Of a DNA stretch of 64,000 nucleotides, positions 10,273 to 23,500 are shown piece after piece (the first letter of the stretch is position 1; the number at the start of each line of letters is the position of its first letter). The notes beneath the pieces were generated by a model. It saw nothing but the letters and a program-made list of their open reading frames with translations, was not told the origin of the DNA and searched no databases. Both the position numbers and the translations under genes were made by a program. Where the stretch lies: assembly GCA_963971575.1 (NCBI GenBank), contig OZ020616.1:25451120-25515119 (forward strand). The letters run 5' to 3'. Origin of the DNA: Liopterus haemorrhoidalis (taxonomy: Eukaryota; Arthropoda; Insecta; Coleoptera; Dytiscidae).

Positions 10273-13200
10273 ATGAACCTTATTTTTGTGATCTACGGCC
10301 CAATGTGTATCAATTTTGAGAAAAATCCGAAATATTTTTTTTTGTAAAAATTCGCGATTTCTTATCGAAGGGGTCCTTCTTACGATTTTTCGATTTTTTG
10401 CCATTTTTAAGGGTTTTGTTTAATGATACATGCTTTTGTATAAGTTTGGTTATTAAGGCCCATATTTTCTTCGACTAAAATGGACTTGAGGAACTCAAAA
10501 ATTTAAACCAGATGTCCCTACCTTTTACCGTTATTGAGATATAATTTTTTGAAAAATTAAATTTTATTACAAAAATTTCAAAATTTTTCAAATTTTTTTT
10601 TTGCTTAAAATATGTTTTAAAATGTGTTTTACCATACTTCAGACCTTAAAACTTCAAAAATTCCAACCGCAGGTTCCTATCTCTTTTAGTTTTTGAAATA
10701 CATGTTCATATTTTCTCTGTTCATTTTTTTGAAAAAAAAAAGTTTTCCTACTATAGTCCAAAATATGGCCTTTAGGTAATTTTGGGGTGAGGATTAACAA
10801 AAAAATATTTAAAAAAATCAAGAGGCCTTAGTTTTTGAGTTATAGTCAATTTTAGGTACTATTTTCCGATATAGTCAATTTTAGGTACTTTTTTTCCGAT
10901 TTACTCAAAAACCGTTGGCCAAAGTCCAAAATGAACCTTATTTTTGTGATCTACGGCCCAATGTGTATCAATTTTGAGAAAAATCCGAAATATTTTTTTT
11001 TGTAAAAATTCGCGATTTCTTATCGAAGGGGTCCCACTTACGATTTTTCGATTTTTTGCCATTTTTAAGGGTTTGGTTTAATGATACATGCTTTTGTATA
11101 AGTTTGGTTATTAAGGCCCATATTTTCTTCGACTAAAATGGACTTGAGGAACTCAAAAATTTAAACCAGATGTCCCTACCTTTTACCGTTATTGAGATAT
11201 AATTTTTTGAAAAATTAAATTTTATTACAAAAATTTCCAAATTTTTCAAATTTTTTTTTTGCTTAAAATATGTTTTAAAATGTACTTTTACCATACTTCA
11301 GACCTTAAAACTTCAAAAATTCCAACCGCAGGTTCCTATCTCTTTTAGTTTTTGAAATACATGTTCATATTTTCTCTGTTCATTTTTTTGAAAAAAAAAA
11401 GTTTTCCTACTATAGTCCAAAATATGGCCTTTAGGTAATTTTGGGGTGAGGACTAACAAAAAAATATTTAAAAAAATCAAGAGGCCTTAGTTTTTGAGTT
11501 ATAGTCAATTTTAGGTACTATTTTCCGATATAGTCAATTTTAGGTACTTTTTTTCCGATTTACTCAAAAACAGTTGGCCAAAGTCCAAAATGAACCTTAT
11601 TTTTGTGATCTACGGCCCAATGTGTATCAATTTTGAGAAAAATCCGAAATATTTTTTTTTGTAAAAATTCGAGATTTCTTATCGAAGGGGTCCCCTGTAC
11701 GATTTTTCGATTTTTTGCCATTTTTAAGGGTTTTGTTTAATGATACATGCTTTTGTATAAGTTTGGTTATTAAGGCCCATATTTTCTTCGACTAAAATGG
11801 ACTTGAGGAACTCAAAAATTTAAACCAGATGTCCCTACCTTTTACCGTTATTGAGATATAATTTTTTGAAAAATTAAATTTTATTACAAAAATTTCAAAA
11901 TTTTTCAAATTTTTTTTTTGCTTAAAATATGTTTTAAAATGTGTTTTACCATACTTCAGACCTTAAAACTTCAAAAATTCCAACCGCAGGTTCCTATCTC
12001 TTTTAGTTTTTGAAATACATGTTCATATTTTCTCTGTTCATTTTTTTGAAAAAAAAAAGTTTTCCTACTAAAGTCCAAAATATGGCCTTTAGGTAATTTT
12101 GGGGTGAGGATTAACAAAAAAATATTTAAAAAAATCAAGAGGCCTTAGTTTTTGAGTTATAGTCAGATTTAGGTACTATTTTCCGATCAAGTCAATTTTA
12201 GGTACTTTTTTTCCGATTTACTCAAAAACCGTTGGCCAAAATCCAAAATGAACCTTATTTTTGTGATCTACGGCCCAATGTGTATCAATTTTGAGAAAAA
12301 TCCGAAATATTTTTTTTTGTTAAAATTCGCGATTTCTTATCGAAGGGGTCCTTCTTACGATTTTTCGATTTTTTGCCATTTTTAAGGGTTTTGTTTAACG
12401 ATACATGCTTTTGTATAAGTTTGGTTATTAAGGCCCATATTTTCTTCGACTAAAATGGACTTGAGGAACTCAAAAATTTAAACCAGATGTCCCTACCTTT
12501 TACCGTTATTGAGATATAATTTTTTGAAAAATTAAATTTTATTACAAAAATTTCAAAATTTTTCAAATTTTTTTTTGCTTAAAATATGTTTTAAAATGTG
12601 CTTTTACCATACTTCAGAACTTAAAACTTCAAAAATTCCAACCGCAGGTCCCTATCTCTTTTAGTTTTTGAAATACATGTTCATATTTTCTCTGTTAATT
12701 TTTTTGAAAAAAAAAAGTTTTCCTAATACAGTCCAAAATATAACCTTTAGGTAATTTTGGGGTGAGGATTAATAAAAAAATATTTAAAAAAATCAAGAGG
12801 CCTTAGTTTTTGAGTTATAGTCAATTTTAGGTACTATTTTCCGATATAGTCACTTTTAGGTACTTTTTTTCTGATTTATTCAAAAACTGTTGGCCAAAAT
12901 CCAAAATGAACCTTATTTTTGTGATCTACGGCCCAATGTGTATCAATTTTGAGAAAAATCCGAAATATTTTTTTTTGTAAAAATTCGCGATTTCTTATCG
13001 AAGGGGTCCCACTTACGATTTTTCGATTTTTTGCCATTTTTAAGGGTTTGGTTTAATGATACATGCTTTTGTATAAGTTTGGTTATTAAGGCCCATATTT
13101 TCTTCGACTAAAATGGACTTGAGGAACTCAAAAATTTAAACCAGATGTCCCTACCTTTTACCGTTATTGAGATATAATTTTTTGAAAAATTAAATTTTAT

Positions 13201-15453
13201 TACAAAAATTTCAAAATTTTTCAAATTTTTTTTTTTGCTTAAAATATGTTTAAAAATGTACTTTTACCATACTTCAGACCTTAAAACTTCAAAAATTCCA
13301 ACCGCAGGTTCCTATCTCTTTTAATTTTTGAAATACATGTTCATATTTTCTCTGTTCATTTTTTTGAAAAAAAAAAAGTTTTCCTACTATAGTCCAAAAT
13401 ATGGCCTTTAGGTAATTTTGGGGTGAGGATTAACAAAAAAATATTTAAAAAAATCAAGAGGCCTTAGTTTTTGAGTTATAGTCAATTTTAGGTACTATTT
13501 TCCGATATAGTCAATTTTAGGTACTTTTTTTTTGATTTACTCAAAAACCGTTGGCCAAAGTCCAAAATGAACCTTATTTTTGTGATCTACGGCCCAATGT
13601 GTATCAATTTTGAGAAAAATCCGAAATATTTTTTTTTGTAAAAATTCGCGATTTCTTATCGAAGGGGTCCCACTTACGATTTTTCGATTTTTTGCCATTT
13701 TTAAGGGTTTGGTTTAATGATACATGCTTTTGTATAAGTTTGGTTATTAAGGCCCATATTTTCTTCGACTAAAATGGACTTGAGGAACTCAAAAATTTAA
13801 ACCAGATGTCCCTACCTTTTACCGTTATTGAGATATAATTTTTTGAAAAATTAAATTTTATTACAAAAATTTCAAAATTTTTCAATTTTTTTTTTTGCTT
13901 AAAATATGTTTTAAAATGTACTTTTACCATACTTCAGACCTTAAAACTTCAAAAATTCCAACCGCAGGTCCCTATCTCTTTTAGTTTTTGAAATACATGT
14001 TCATATTTTCTCTGTTAATTTTTTAAAAAAAAAAAAGTTTTCCTAATACAGTCCAAAATATAACCTTTAGGTAATTTTGGGGTGAGGATTAATAAAAAAA
14101 TATTTAAAAAAATCAAGAGGCCTTAGTTTTTGAGTTATAGTCAATTTTAGGTACTATTTTCCGATATAGTCACTTTTAGGTATTTTTTTTCTGATTTATT
14201 CAAAAACTGTTGGCCAAAATCCAAAATGAACCTTATTTTTGTGATCTACGGCCCAATGTGTATCAATTTTGAGAAAAATCCGAAATATTTTTTTTTGTAA
14301 AAATTCGCTATTTCTTATCGAAGGGGTCCCACTTACGATTTTTCGATTTTTTGCCATTTTTAAGGGTTTGGTTTAATGATACATGCTTTTGTATAAGTTT
14401 GGTTATTAAGGCCCATATTTTCTTCGACTAAAATGGACTTGAGGAACTCAAAAATTTAAACCAGATGTCCCTACCTTTTACCGTTATTGAGATATAATTT
14501 TTTGAAAAATTAAATTTTATTACAAAAATTTCAAAATTTTTCAAATTTTTTTTTTGCTTAAAATATGTTTTAAAATGTACTTTTACCATACTTCAGACCT
14601 TAAAACTTCAAAAATTCCAACCGCAGGTTCCTATCTCTTTTAGTTTTTGAAATACATGTTCATATTTTCTCTGTTAATTTTTTTGAAAAAAAAAAGTTTT
14701 CCTAATACAGTCCAAAATATAACCTTTAGGTAATTTTGGGGTGAGGATTTATAAAAAAATATTTAAAAAAATCAAGAGGCCTTAGTTTTTGAGTTATAGT
14801 CAATTTTAGGTACTATTTTCCGATATAGTCACTTTTAGGTACTTTTTTTCTGATTTATTCAAAAACTGTTGGCCAAAATCCAAAATGAACCTTATTTTTG
14901 TGATCTACGGCCCAATGTGTATCAATTTTGAGAAAAATCCGAAATATTTTTTTTTGTAAAAATTCGCGATTTCTTATCGAAGGGGTCCCACTTACGATTT
15001 TTCGATTTTTTGCCATTTTTAAGGGTTTGGTTTAATGATACATGCTTTTGTATAAGTTTGGTTATTAAGGCCCATATTTTCTTCGACTAAAATGGACTTG
15101 AGGAACTCAAAAATTTAAACCAGATGTCCCTACCTTTTACCGTTATTGAGATATAATTTTTTGAAAAATTAAATTTTATTACAAAAATTTCAAAATTTTT
15201 CAAATTTTTTTTTTGCTTAAAATATGTTTTAAAATGTACTTTTACCATACTTCAGAACTTAAAACTTCAAAAATTCCAACCGCAGGTCCCTATCTCTTTT
15301 AGTTTTTGAAATACATGTTCATATTTTCTGTGTTGATTTTTTTGAAAAAAAAAAGTTTTCTTTATACAGTCCAAAATATGGCCTTTAGGTAATTTTGGGG
15401 TGAGGATTAATAAAAAAATATTTAAAAAAATCAAGAGGCCTTAGTTTTTGAGT

Positions 15454-15502
15454 TATAGTCAATTTTAGGTACTATTTTCCGATATAGTCAATTTTAGGTA
15501 CT
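15454..15502 (-). repeat. Doubled 20-bp motif inside the unit
   Basis: tatagtcaattttaggtact occurs at 15454-15473 and again at 15483-15502, an offset of 29 bp. The same pair, inverted, is in the left array (522-541 and 551-570, also 29 bp apart). The pair is present in nearly every unit on both sides. In many right-array units the second copy has drifted to tcactttt or tcagtttt. It is the clearest short direct repeat in the monomer and a candidate protein-binding or slippage site, with no evidence for either. Confidence 0.85.
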
Positions 15503-15543
15503 TTTTTTCCGATTTACTCAAAAACAGTTGGCCAAAATCCAAA

Positions 15544-16201
15544 ATGAACCTTATTTTTGTGATCTACGGCCCAATGTGTATCAATTTTGAGAAAAATCCG
15601 AAATATTTTTTTTTTGTAAAAATTCGCGATTTCTTATCGAAGGGGTCCCTCTTACGATTTTTCGATTTTTTGCCATTTTTAAGGGTTTTGTTTAATGATA
15701 CATGCTTTTGTATAAGTTTGGTTATTAAGGCCCATATTTTCTTCGACTAAAATGGCCTTGAGGAACTCAAAAATTTAAACCAGATGTCCCTACTTTTTAC
15801 CGTTATTGAGATATAATTTTTTGAAAAATTAAATTTTATTACAAAAATTTCAAAATTTTTCAAATTTTTTTTTTGCTTAAAATATGTTTTAAAATGTGCC
15901 CTTACCATATTTCGGACCTAAAAACTTCAAAATTTCCAACCGCAGGACCCTATCTCTTTTAGTTTTTGAAATACATGTTCATATTTTCTTTTAATTTTTT
16001 TGAAAAAAAAAAGTTTTCCTAATACAGTCCAAAATATGGCCTTTAGATAATTTTGGGGTGAGGATTAATAAAAAAATATTAAAAAAAATCAAGAGGCCTT
16101 AGTTTTTGAGTTATAGTCAATTTTAGGTACTATTTTCCGATATAGTCAATTTTAGGTACTTTTTTTCTGATTTATTCAAAAACTGTTGGCCAAAATCCAA
16201 A
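15544..16201 (-). repeat. Representative 658-bp unit, internal anatomy
   Basis: One full unit taken from phase marker to phase marker. In order it holds: a T10 tract ending in gtaaaaattcgcgat (a TCGCGA site); 'cttacgatttttcgatttttt'; the imperfect hairpin 'gatacatgcttttgtat'; the segment cttgaggaactcaaaaattt ending at 'ccctac'; a run of phased A/T tracts at about 15841-15880; the 16-bp palindrome ttaaaatatgttttaa; a second, related segment around 'ccgcaggaccctatctctttt'; a T/A-rich dyad; 'ggggtgaggatta'; an AGGCCT site; and the doubled motif tatagtcaattttaggtact. The two 'ccct' segments look like ancient copies of a shorter ancestral repeat. Confidence 0.8.
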
Positions 16202-17519
16202 ATGAACCTTATTTTTGTGATCTACGGCCCAATGTGTATCAATTTTGAGAAAAATCCGAAATATTTTTTTTTGTTAAAATTCGCGATTTCTTATCGAAGG
16301 GGTCCTCCTTACGATTTTTCGATTTTTTGCCATTTTTAAGGGTTTTGTTTAATGATACATGCTTTTGTATAAGTTTGGTTATTAAGGCCCATATTTTCTT
16401 CGACTAAAATGGACTTGAGGAACTCAAAAATTTAAACCAGATGTCCCTACCTTTTACCGTTATTGAGATATAATTTTTTGAAAAATTAAATTTTATTACA
16501 AAAATTTCAAAATTTTTCAAATTTTTTTTTTGCTTAAAATATGTTTTAAAATGTGCTTTTACCATACTTCAGAACTTAAAACTTCAAAAATTCCAACCGC
16601 AGGTCCCTATCTCTTTTAGTTTTTGAAATACATGTTCATATTTTCTCTGTTAATTTTTTTGAAAAAAAAAAGTTTTCCTAATACAGTCCAAAATATAACC
16701 TTTAGGTAATTTTGGGGTGAGGATTTATAAAAAAATATTTAAAAAAATCAAGAGGCCTTAGTTTTTGAGTTATAGTCAATTTTAGGTACTATTTTCCGAT
16801 ATAGTCACTTTTAGGTACTTTTTTTCTGATTTATTCAAAAACTGTTGGCCAAAATCCAAAATGAACCTTATTTTTGTGATCTACGGCCCAATGTGTATCA
16901 ATTTTGAGAAAAATCCGAAATATTTTTTTTTGTAAAAATTCGCGATTTCTTATCGAAGGGGTCCCACTTACGATTTTTCGATTTTTTGCCATTTTTAAGG
17001 GTTTGGTTTAATGATACATGCTTTTGTATAAGTTTGGTTATTAAGGCCCATATTTTCTTCGACTAAAATGGACTTGAGGAACTCAAAAATTTAAACCAGA
17101 TGTCCCTACTTTTTACCGTTATTGAGATATAATTTTTTGAAAAATTAAATTTTATTACAAAAATTTCAAAATTTTTCAAATTTTTTTTTTGCTTAAAATA
17201 TGTTTTAAAATGTACTTTTACCATACTTCAGACCTTAAAACTTCAAAAATTCCAACCGCAGGTTCCTATCTCTTTTAGTTTTTGAAATACATGTTCATAT
17301 TTTCTCTGTTCATTTTTTTGAAAAAAAAAAGTTTTCCTACTATAGTCCAAAATATGGCCTTTAGGTAATTTTGGGGTGAGGATTAACAAAAAAATATTTA
17401 AAAAAATCAAGAGGCCTTAGTTTTTGAGTTATAGTCAATTTTAGGTACTATTTTCCGATATAGTCAATTTTAGGTAATTTTTTTCCGATTTACTCAAAAA
17501 CAGTTGGCCAAAATCCAAA

Positions 17520-20500
17520 ATGAACCTTATTTTTGTGATCTACGGCCCAATGTGTATCAATTTTGAGAAAAATCCGAAATATTTTTTTTTGTAAAAATTC
17601 GCGATTTCTTATCGAATGGGTCCCCGTTACGATTTTTCGATTTTTTGCCATTTTTAAGGGTTTTGTTTAATGATACATGCTTTTGTATAAGTTTGGTTAT
17701 TAAGGCCCATATTTTCTTCGACTAAAATGGACTTAAAGAACTCAAAAATTTAAACCAGATGTCCCTACCTTTTACCGTTATTGAGATATAATTTTTTGAA
17801 AAATTAAATTTTATTACAAAAATTTCAAAATTTTTCAAATTTTTTTTTTGCTAAAAATATGTTTTAAAATGTGTTTTACAATACTTTAGACCTTAAAACT
17901 TCAAAAATTCCAACCGCAGGTCCCTATCTCTTTTAGTTTTTGAAATACATGTTCATATTTTCTCTGTTAATTTTTTTGAAAAAAAAAAGTTTTCCTTATA
18001 CAGTCCAAAATAAAGCCTTTAGGTAATTTTGGGGTGAGGATTAATAAAAAAATATTTAAAAAAATCAAGAGGCCTTAGTTTTTGAGTTATAGTCAATTTT
18101 AGGTACTATTTTTCGGTATAGTCACTTTTAGGTACTTTTTTTCTGATTTATTCAAAAACTGTTGGCCAAAATCCAAAATGAACCTTATTTTTGTGATCTA
18201 CGGCCCAATGTGTATCAATTTTGAGAAAAATCCGAAATATTTTTTTTTGTAAAAATTCGCGATTTCTTATCGAAGGGGTCCCCCTTACGATTTTTCGATT
18301 TTTTGCCATTTTGAAGGGTTTTGTTTAATGATACATGCTTTTGTATAAGTTTGGTTATTAATGCCCATATTTTCTTCGACTAAAATGGACTTGAGGAACT
18401 CAAAAATTTAAACCAGATGTCCCTACCTTTTACCGTTATTGAGATATAATTTTTTGAAAAATTAAATTTTATTACAAAAATTTCAAAATTTTTCAAATTT
18501 TTTTTTTGCTAAAAATATGTTTTAAAATGTGTTTTACAATACTTTAGACCTTAAAACTTCAAAAATTCCAACCGCAGGTCCCTATCTCTTTTAGTTTTTG
18601 AAATACATGTTCATATTTTCTCTGTTAATTTTTTTGAAAAAAAAAAGTTTTCCTAATACAGTCCAAAATATGGCCTTTAGGTAATTTTGGGGTGAGGATT
18701 AATAAAAAAATATTTAAAAAAATCAAGAGGCCTTAGTTATTGAGTTATAGTCAATTTTAGGTACTATTTTCCGATATAGTCACTTTTAGGTACTTTTTTT
18801 CTGATTTATTCAAAAACTGTTGGCCAAAATCCAAAATGAACCTTATTTTTGTGATCTACGGCCCAATGTGTATCAATTTTGAGAAAAATCCGAAATATTT
18901 TTTTTTGTAAAAATTCGCGATTTCTTATCGAAGGGGTCCCCGTTACGATTTTTCGATTTTTTGCCATTTTTAAGGGTTTTGTTTAATGATACATGCTTTT
19001 GTATAAGTTTCGTTATTAAGGCCCATATTTTCTTCGACTAAAATGGACTTGAGGAACTCAAAAATTTAAACCAGATGTCCCTACCTTTTACCGTTATTGA
19101 GATATAATTTTTTGAAAAATTAAATTTTATTACAAAAATTTCAAAATTTTTCAAATTTTTTTTTTGCTTAAAATATGTTTTAAAATGTTTTTTACCATAC
19201 TTCAGACCTTAAAACTTCAAAAATTCCAACCGCAGGTCCCTATCTCTTTTAGTTTTTGAAATACATGTTCATATTTTCTCTGTTAATTTTTTTGAAAAAA
19301 AAAAGTTTTCCTAATACAGTCCAAAATATGGCCTTTAGGTAATTTTGGGGTGAGGATTAATAAAAAAATATTTAAAAAAATCAAGAGGCCTTAGTTTTTG
19401 AGTTATAGTCAATTTTAGGTACTATTTTCCGATATAGTCACTTTTAGGTACTTTTTTTCTGATTTATTCAAAAACTGTTGGCCAAAATCCAAAATGAACC
19501 TTATTTTTGTGATCTACGGCCCAATGTGTATCAATTTTGAGAAAAATCCGAAATATTTTTTTTTGTAAAAATTCGCGATTTCTTATCGAAGGGGTCCCCG
19601 TTACGATTTTTCGATTTTTTGCCATTTTTAAGGGTTTTGTTTAATGATACATGCTTTTGTATAAGTTTGGTTATTAAGGCCCATATTTTCTTCGACTAAA
19701 ATGGACTTGAGGAACTCAAAAATTTAAACCAGATGTCCCTACCTTTTACCGTTATTGAGATATAATTTTTTGAAAAATTAAATTTTATTACAAAAATTTC
19801 AAAATTTTTCAAATTTTTTTTTTGCTTAAAATATGTTTTAAAATGTGTTTTACAATACTTTAGACCTTAAAACTTCAAAAATTCCAACCGCAGGTCCCTA
19901 TCTCTTTTAGTTTTTGAAATACATGTTCATATTTTCTCTGTTAATTTTTTTGAAAAAAAAAAGTTTTCCTAATACAGTCCAAAATATGGCCTTAAGGTAA
20001 TTTTGAGGTGAGGATTAATAAAAAAATATTGAAAAAAATCAAGAGGCCTTAGTTTTTGAGTTATAGTCAATTTTAGGTACTATTTTCCGATATAGTCAAT
20101 TTTAGGTACTTTTTTTCCGATTTACTCAAAAACAGTGGGCCAAAATCCAAAATGAACCTTATTTTTGTGATCTACGGCCGAATGTGTATCAATTTTGAGA
20201 AAAATCCGAAATATTTTTTTTTGTAAAAATTCGCGATTTCTTATCGAAGGGGTCCTTCTTACGATTTTTCGATTTTTTGCCATTTTTAAGGGTTTTGTTT
20301 AATGATACATGCTTTTGTATAAGTTTGGTTATTAAGGCCCATATTTTCTTCGACTAAAATGGACTTGAGGAACTCAAAAATTTAAACCAGATGTCCCTAC
20401 TTTTTACCGATATTGAGATATAATTTTTTGAAAAATTAAATTTTATTCCAAATGTTCAAAATTTTTCAAATTTTTTTTTTGCTTAAAATATGTTTTAAAA

Positions 20501-23500
20501 TGTGTTTTACAATACTTTAGACCTTAAAACTTCAAAAATTCCAACCGCAGGTCCCTATCTCTTTTAGTTTTTGAAATACATGTTCATATTTTCTCTGTTA
20601 ATTTTTTTGAAAAAAAAAAGTTTTCCTAATACAGTCCAAAATATGGCCTTAAGGTAATTTTGAGGTGAGGATTAATAAAAAAATATTGAAAAAAATCAAG
20701 AGGCCTTAGTTTTTGAGTTATAGTCAATTTTAGGTACTATTTTCCGATATAGTCAATTTTAGGTACTTTTTTTCTGATTTATTCAAAAACTGTTGGCCAA
20801 AATCCAAAATGAACCTTATTTTTGTGATCTACGGCCCAATGTGTATCAATTTTGAGAAAAATCCGAAATATTTTTTTTTGTAAAAATTCGCGATTTCTTA
20901 TCGAGGGGTCCTTCTTACGATTTTTCGATTTTTTGCCATTTTTAAGGGTTTTGTTTAATGATACATGCTTTTGTATAAGTTTGGTTATTAAGGCCTATAT
21001 TTTCTTCGACTAAAATGGACTTGAGGAACTCAAAAATTTAAACCAGATGTCCCTACCTTTTACCGTTATTGAGATATAATTTTTTGAAAAATTAAATTTT
21101 ATTACAAAAATTTCAAAATTTTTCAATTTTTTTTTTTCCTTAAAATATGTTTTAGAATGTGCTTTTACCATACTTCAGACCTTAAAACTTCAAAAATTCC
21201 AACCGCAGGTCCCTATCTCTTTTAGTTTTTGAAATACATGTTCATATTTTCTGTTAATTTTTTTGAAAAAAAAAAAGTTTTCCTAATACAGTCCAAAATA
21301 TAGCCTTTAGGTAATTTTGGGGTGAGGATTAATAAAAAAATATTTAAAAAAATCAAGAGGCCTTAGTTTTTGAGTTATAGTCAATTTTAGGTACTATTTT
21401 CCGATATAGTCACTTTTAGGTACTTTTTTTCTAATTTATTCAAAAACTGTTGGCCAAAATCCAAAATGAACCTTATTTTTGTGATCTACGGCCCAATGTG
21501 TATCAATTTTGAGAAAAATCCGAAATATTTTTTTTGTAAAAATTCGCGATTTCTTATCGGAGGGGTCCCACTTACGATTTTTCGATTTTTTGCCATTTTT
21601 AAGGGTTTTGTTTAATGATACATGCTTTTGTATAAGTTTGGTTATTAAGGCCCATATTTTCCCCCTTACGATTTTTCGATTTTTTGCCATTTTGAAGGGT
21701 TTTGTTTTATGATACATGCTTTTGTATAAGTTTGGTTATTAAGGCCCATATTTTCTTCGACTAAAATGGACTTGAGGAACTCAAAAATTTAAAACAGATG
21801 TCCCTACCTTTTACCGTTATTGAGATATAATTTTTTGAAAAATTAAATTTTATTACAAAAATTTCAAAATTTTTCAAATTTTTTTTTGCTTAAAATATGT
21901 TTTAGAATGTGCTTTTACCATACTTCAGACCTTAAAACTTCAAAAATTTCAACCGCAGGTCCTTATCTCTTTTAGTTTTTGAAATACATGTTCATATTTT
22001 CTCTGTTAATTTTTTTGAAAAAAAAACGTTTTCCTAATACAGTCCAAAATATGGCCTTTAGGTAATTTTGGGGTGAGGATTAATAAAAAAATATTTTAAA
22101 AAATCAAGAGGCCTTAGTTTTTGAGTTATAGTCAATTTTAGGTACTATTTTCCGATATAGTCACTTTTAGGTACTTTTTTTCTGATTTATTCAAAAACTG
22201 TTGGCCAAGATCCAAAATGAACCTTATTTTTGTGATCTACGGCCCAATGTGTATCAATTTTGAGAAAAATCCGAAATATTTTTTTTTGTAAAAATTCGCG
22301 ATTTCTTATCGAAGGGGTCCCCCTTACGATTTTTCGATATTTTGCCATTTTGAAGAGTTTTGTTTAATGATACATGCTTTTGTATAAGTTTGGTTATTAA
22401 TGCCCATATTTTCTCCGACTAAAATGGACTTGAGGAACTCAAAAATTTAAACCAGATGTCCCTTTCTCTTACCGTTATTGAGATATAATTTTTTGAAAAA
22501 TTATATTTTATTACAAAAATTTCAAAATTTTTCAAATTTTTTTTTTGCTTAAAATATGTTTTAAAATGTGCCCCTACCATATTTCGGACCTAAAAACTTC
22601 TAAATTTCCAACCGCAGGTCCCTATCTCTTTTAGTTTTTGAAATACATGTTCATATTTTCTGTTAATTTTTTTGAAAAAAAAAAGTTTTCCTACTATAGT
22701 CCAAAATATGGCCTTTAGGTAATTTTGGGGTGAGGATTAATAAAAAAATATTTAAAAAAATCAAGAGGCCTTAGTTTTTGAGTTATAGTCAATTTTAGGT
22801 ACTATTTTCCGATATAGTCAATTTTAGGTAATTTTTTTCCGATTTACTCAAAATCAGTTGGCCAAAATCCAAAATGAACCTTATTTTTGTGATCTACGGC
22901 CCAATGTGTATCAATTTTGAGAAAAATCCGAAATATTTTTTTTGTAAAAATTCGCGATTTCTTATCGAAGGGGTCCCCCTTACGATTTTTCGATTTTTTG
23001 CCATTTTGAAGGGTTTTGTTTAATGATACATGCTTTTGTATAAGTTTGGTTATTAAGGCCCATATTTTCTTCGACTAAAATGGACTTGAGGAACTCAAAA
23101 ATTTAAACCAGATGTCCCTACCTTTTACCGTTATTGAGATATAATTTTTTGAAAAATTAAATTTTATTACAAAAATTTCAAAATTTTTCAATTTTTTTTT
23201 TTGCTTAAAATATGTTTTAAAATGTGCTTTTACCATACTTCAGACCTTAAAACTTCAAAAATTCCAACCGCAGGTCTCTATCTCTTTTAGTTTTTGAAAT
23301 ACATGTTCATATTTTCTCTGTTCATTTTTTTGAAAAAAAAAAAGTTTTCTTTATACAGTCCAAAATATGGCCTTTAGGTAACTTTGGGGTGAGGATTAAT
23401 AAAAAAATATTTAAAAAAATCAAGAGGCCTTAGTTTTTGAGTTATAGTCAATTTTAGGTACTATTTTCCGATATAGTCAGTTTTAGGTACTTTTTTTCCG

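Larger units (their letters stand above)
10273..17519 (-). repeat. Right-array segment dominated by 'gggtttggttt' units
   Basis: Eleven units, with phase markers at 10273, 10931, 11590, 12248, 12906, 13567, 14226, 14885, 15544, 16202 and 16861. Many pair 'gtcccacttacg' with 'gggtttggttt', and several carry 'tataaccttta' in place of 'tatggccttta'. The same unit types reappear near 27.5-28.3 kb, 29.6 kb, 36.1 kb and 39.4-40.1 kb, so this segment shares recent ancestry with those places. Two units have lost the TCGCGA site (attcgagattt near 11670, attcgctattt near 14305). No other content. Confidence 0.65.

Noticed and set aside
15700..15716. Regulatory hairpin 'gatacatgcttttgtat'
   Set aside because: Five-base arms in AT-rich DNA are expected by chance, and it recurs with the repeat. 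I see no linked gene.
21436..21717. 93-codon minus-strand frame repeated at 47867 and 60958
   Set aside because: It lies inside the 94-bp scar unit and exists because of that joint. All three copies are duplicates of one event, and the product is lysine-rich low-complexity sequence.
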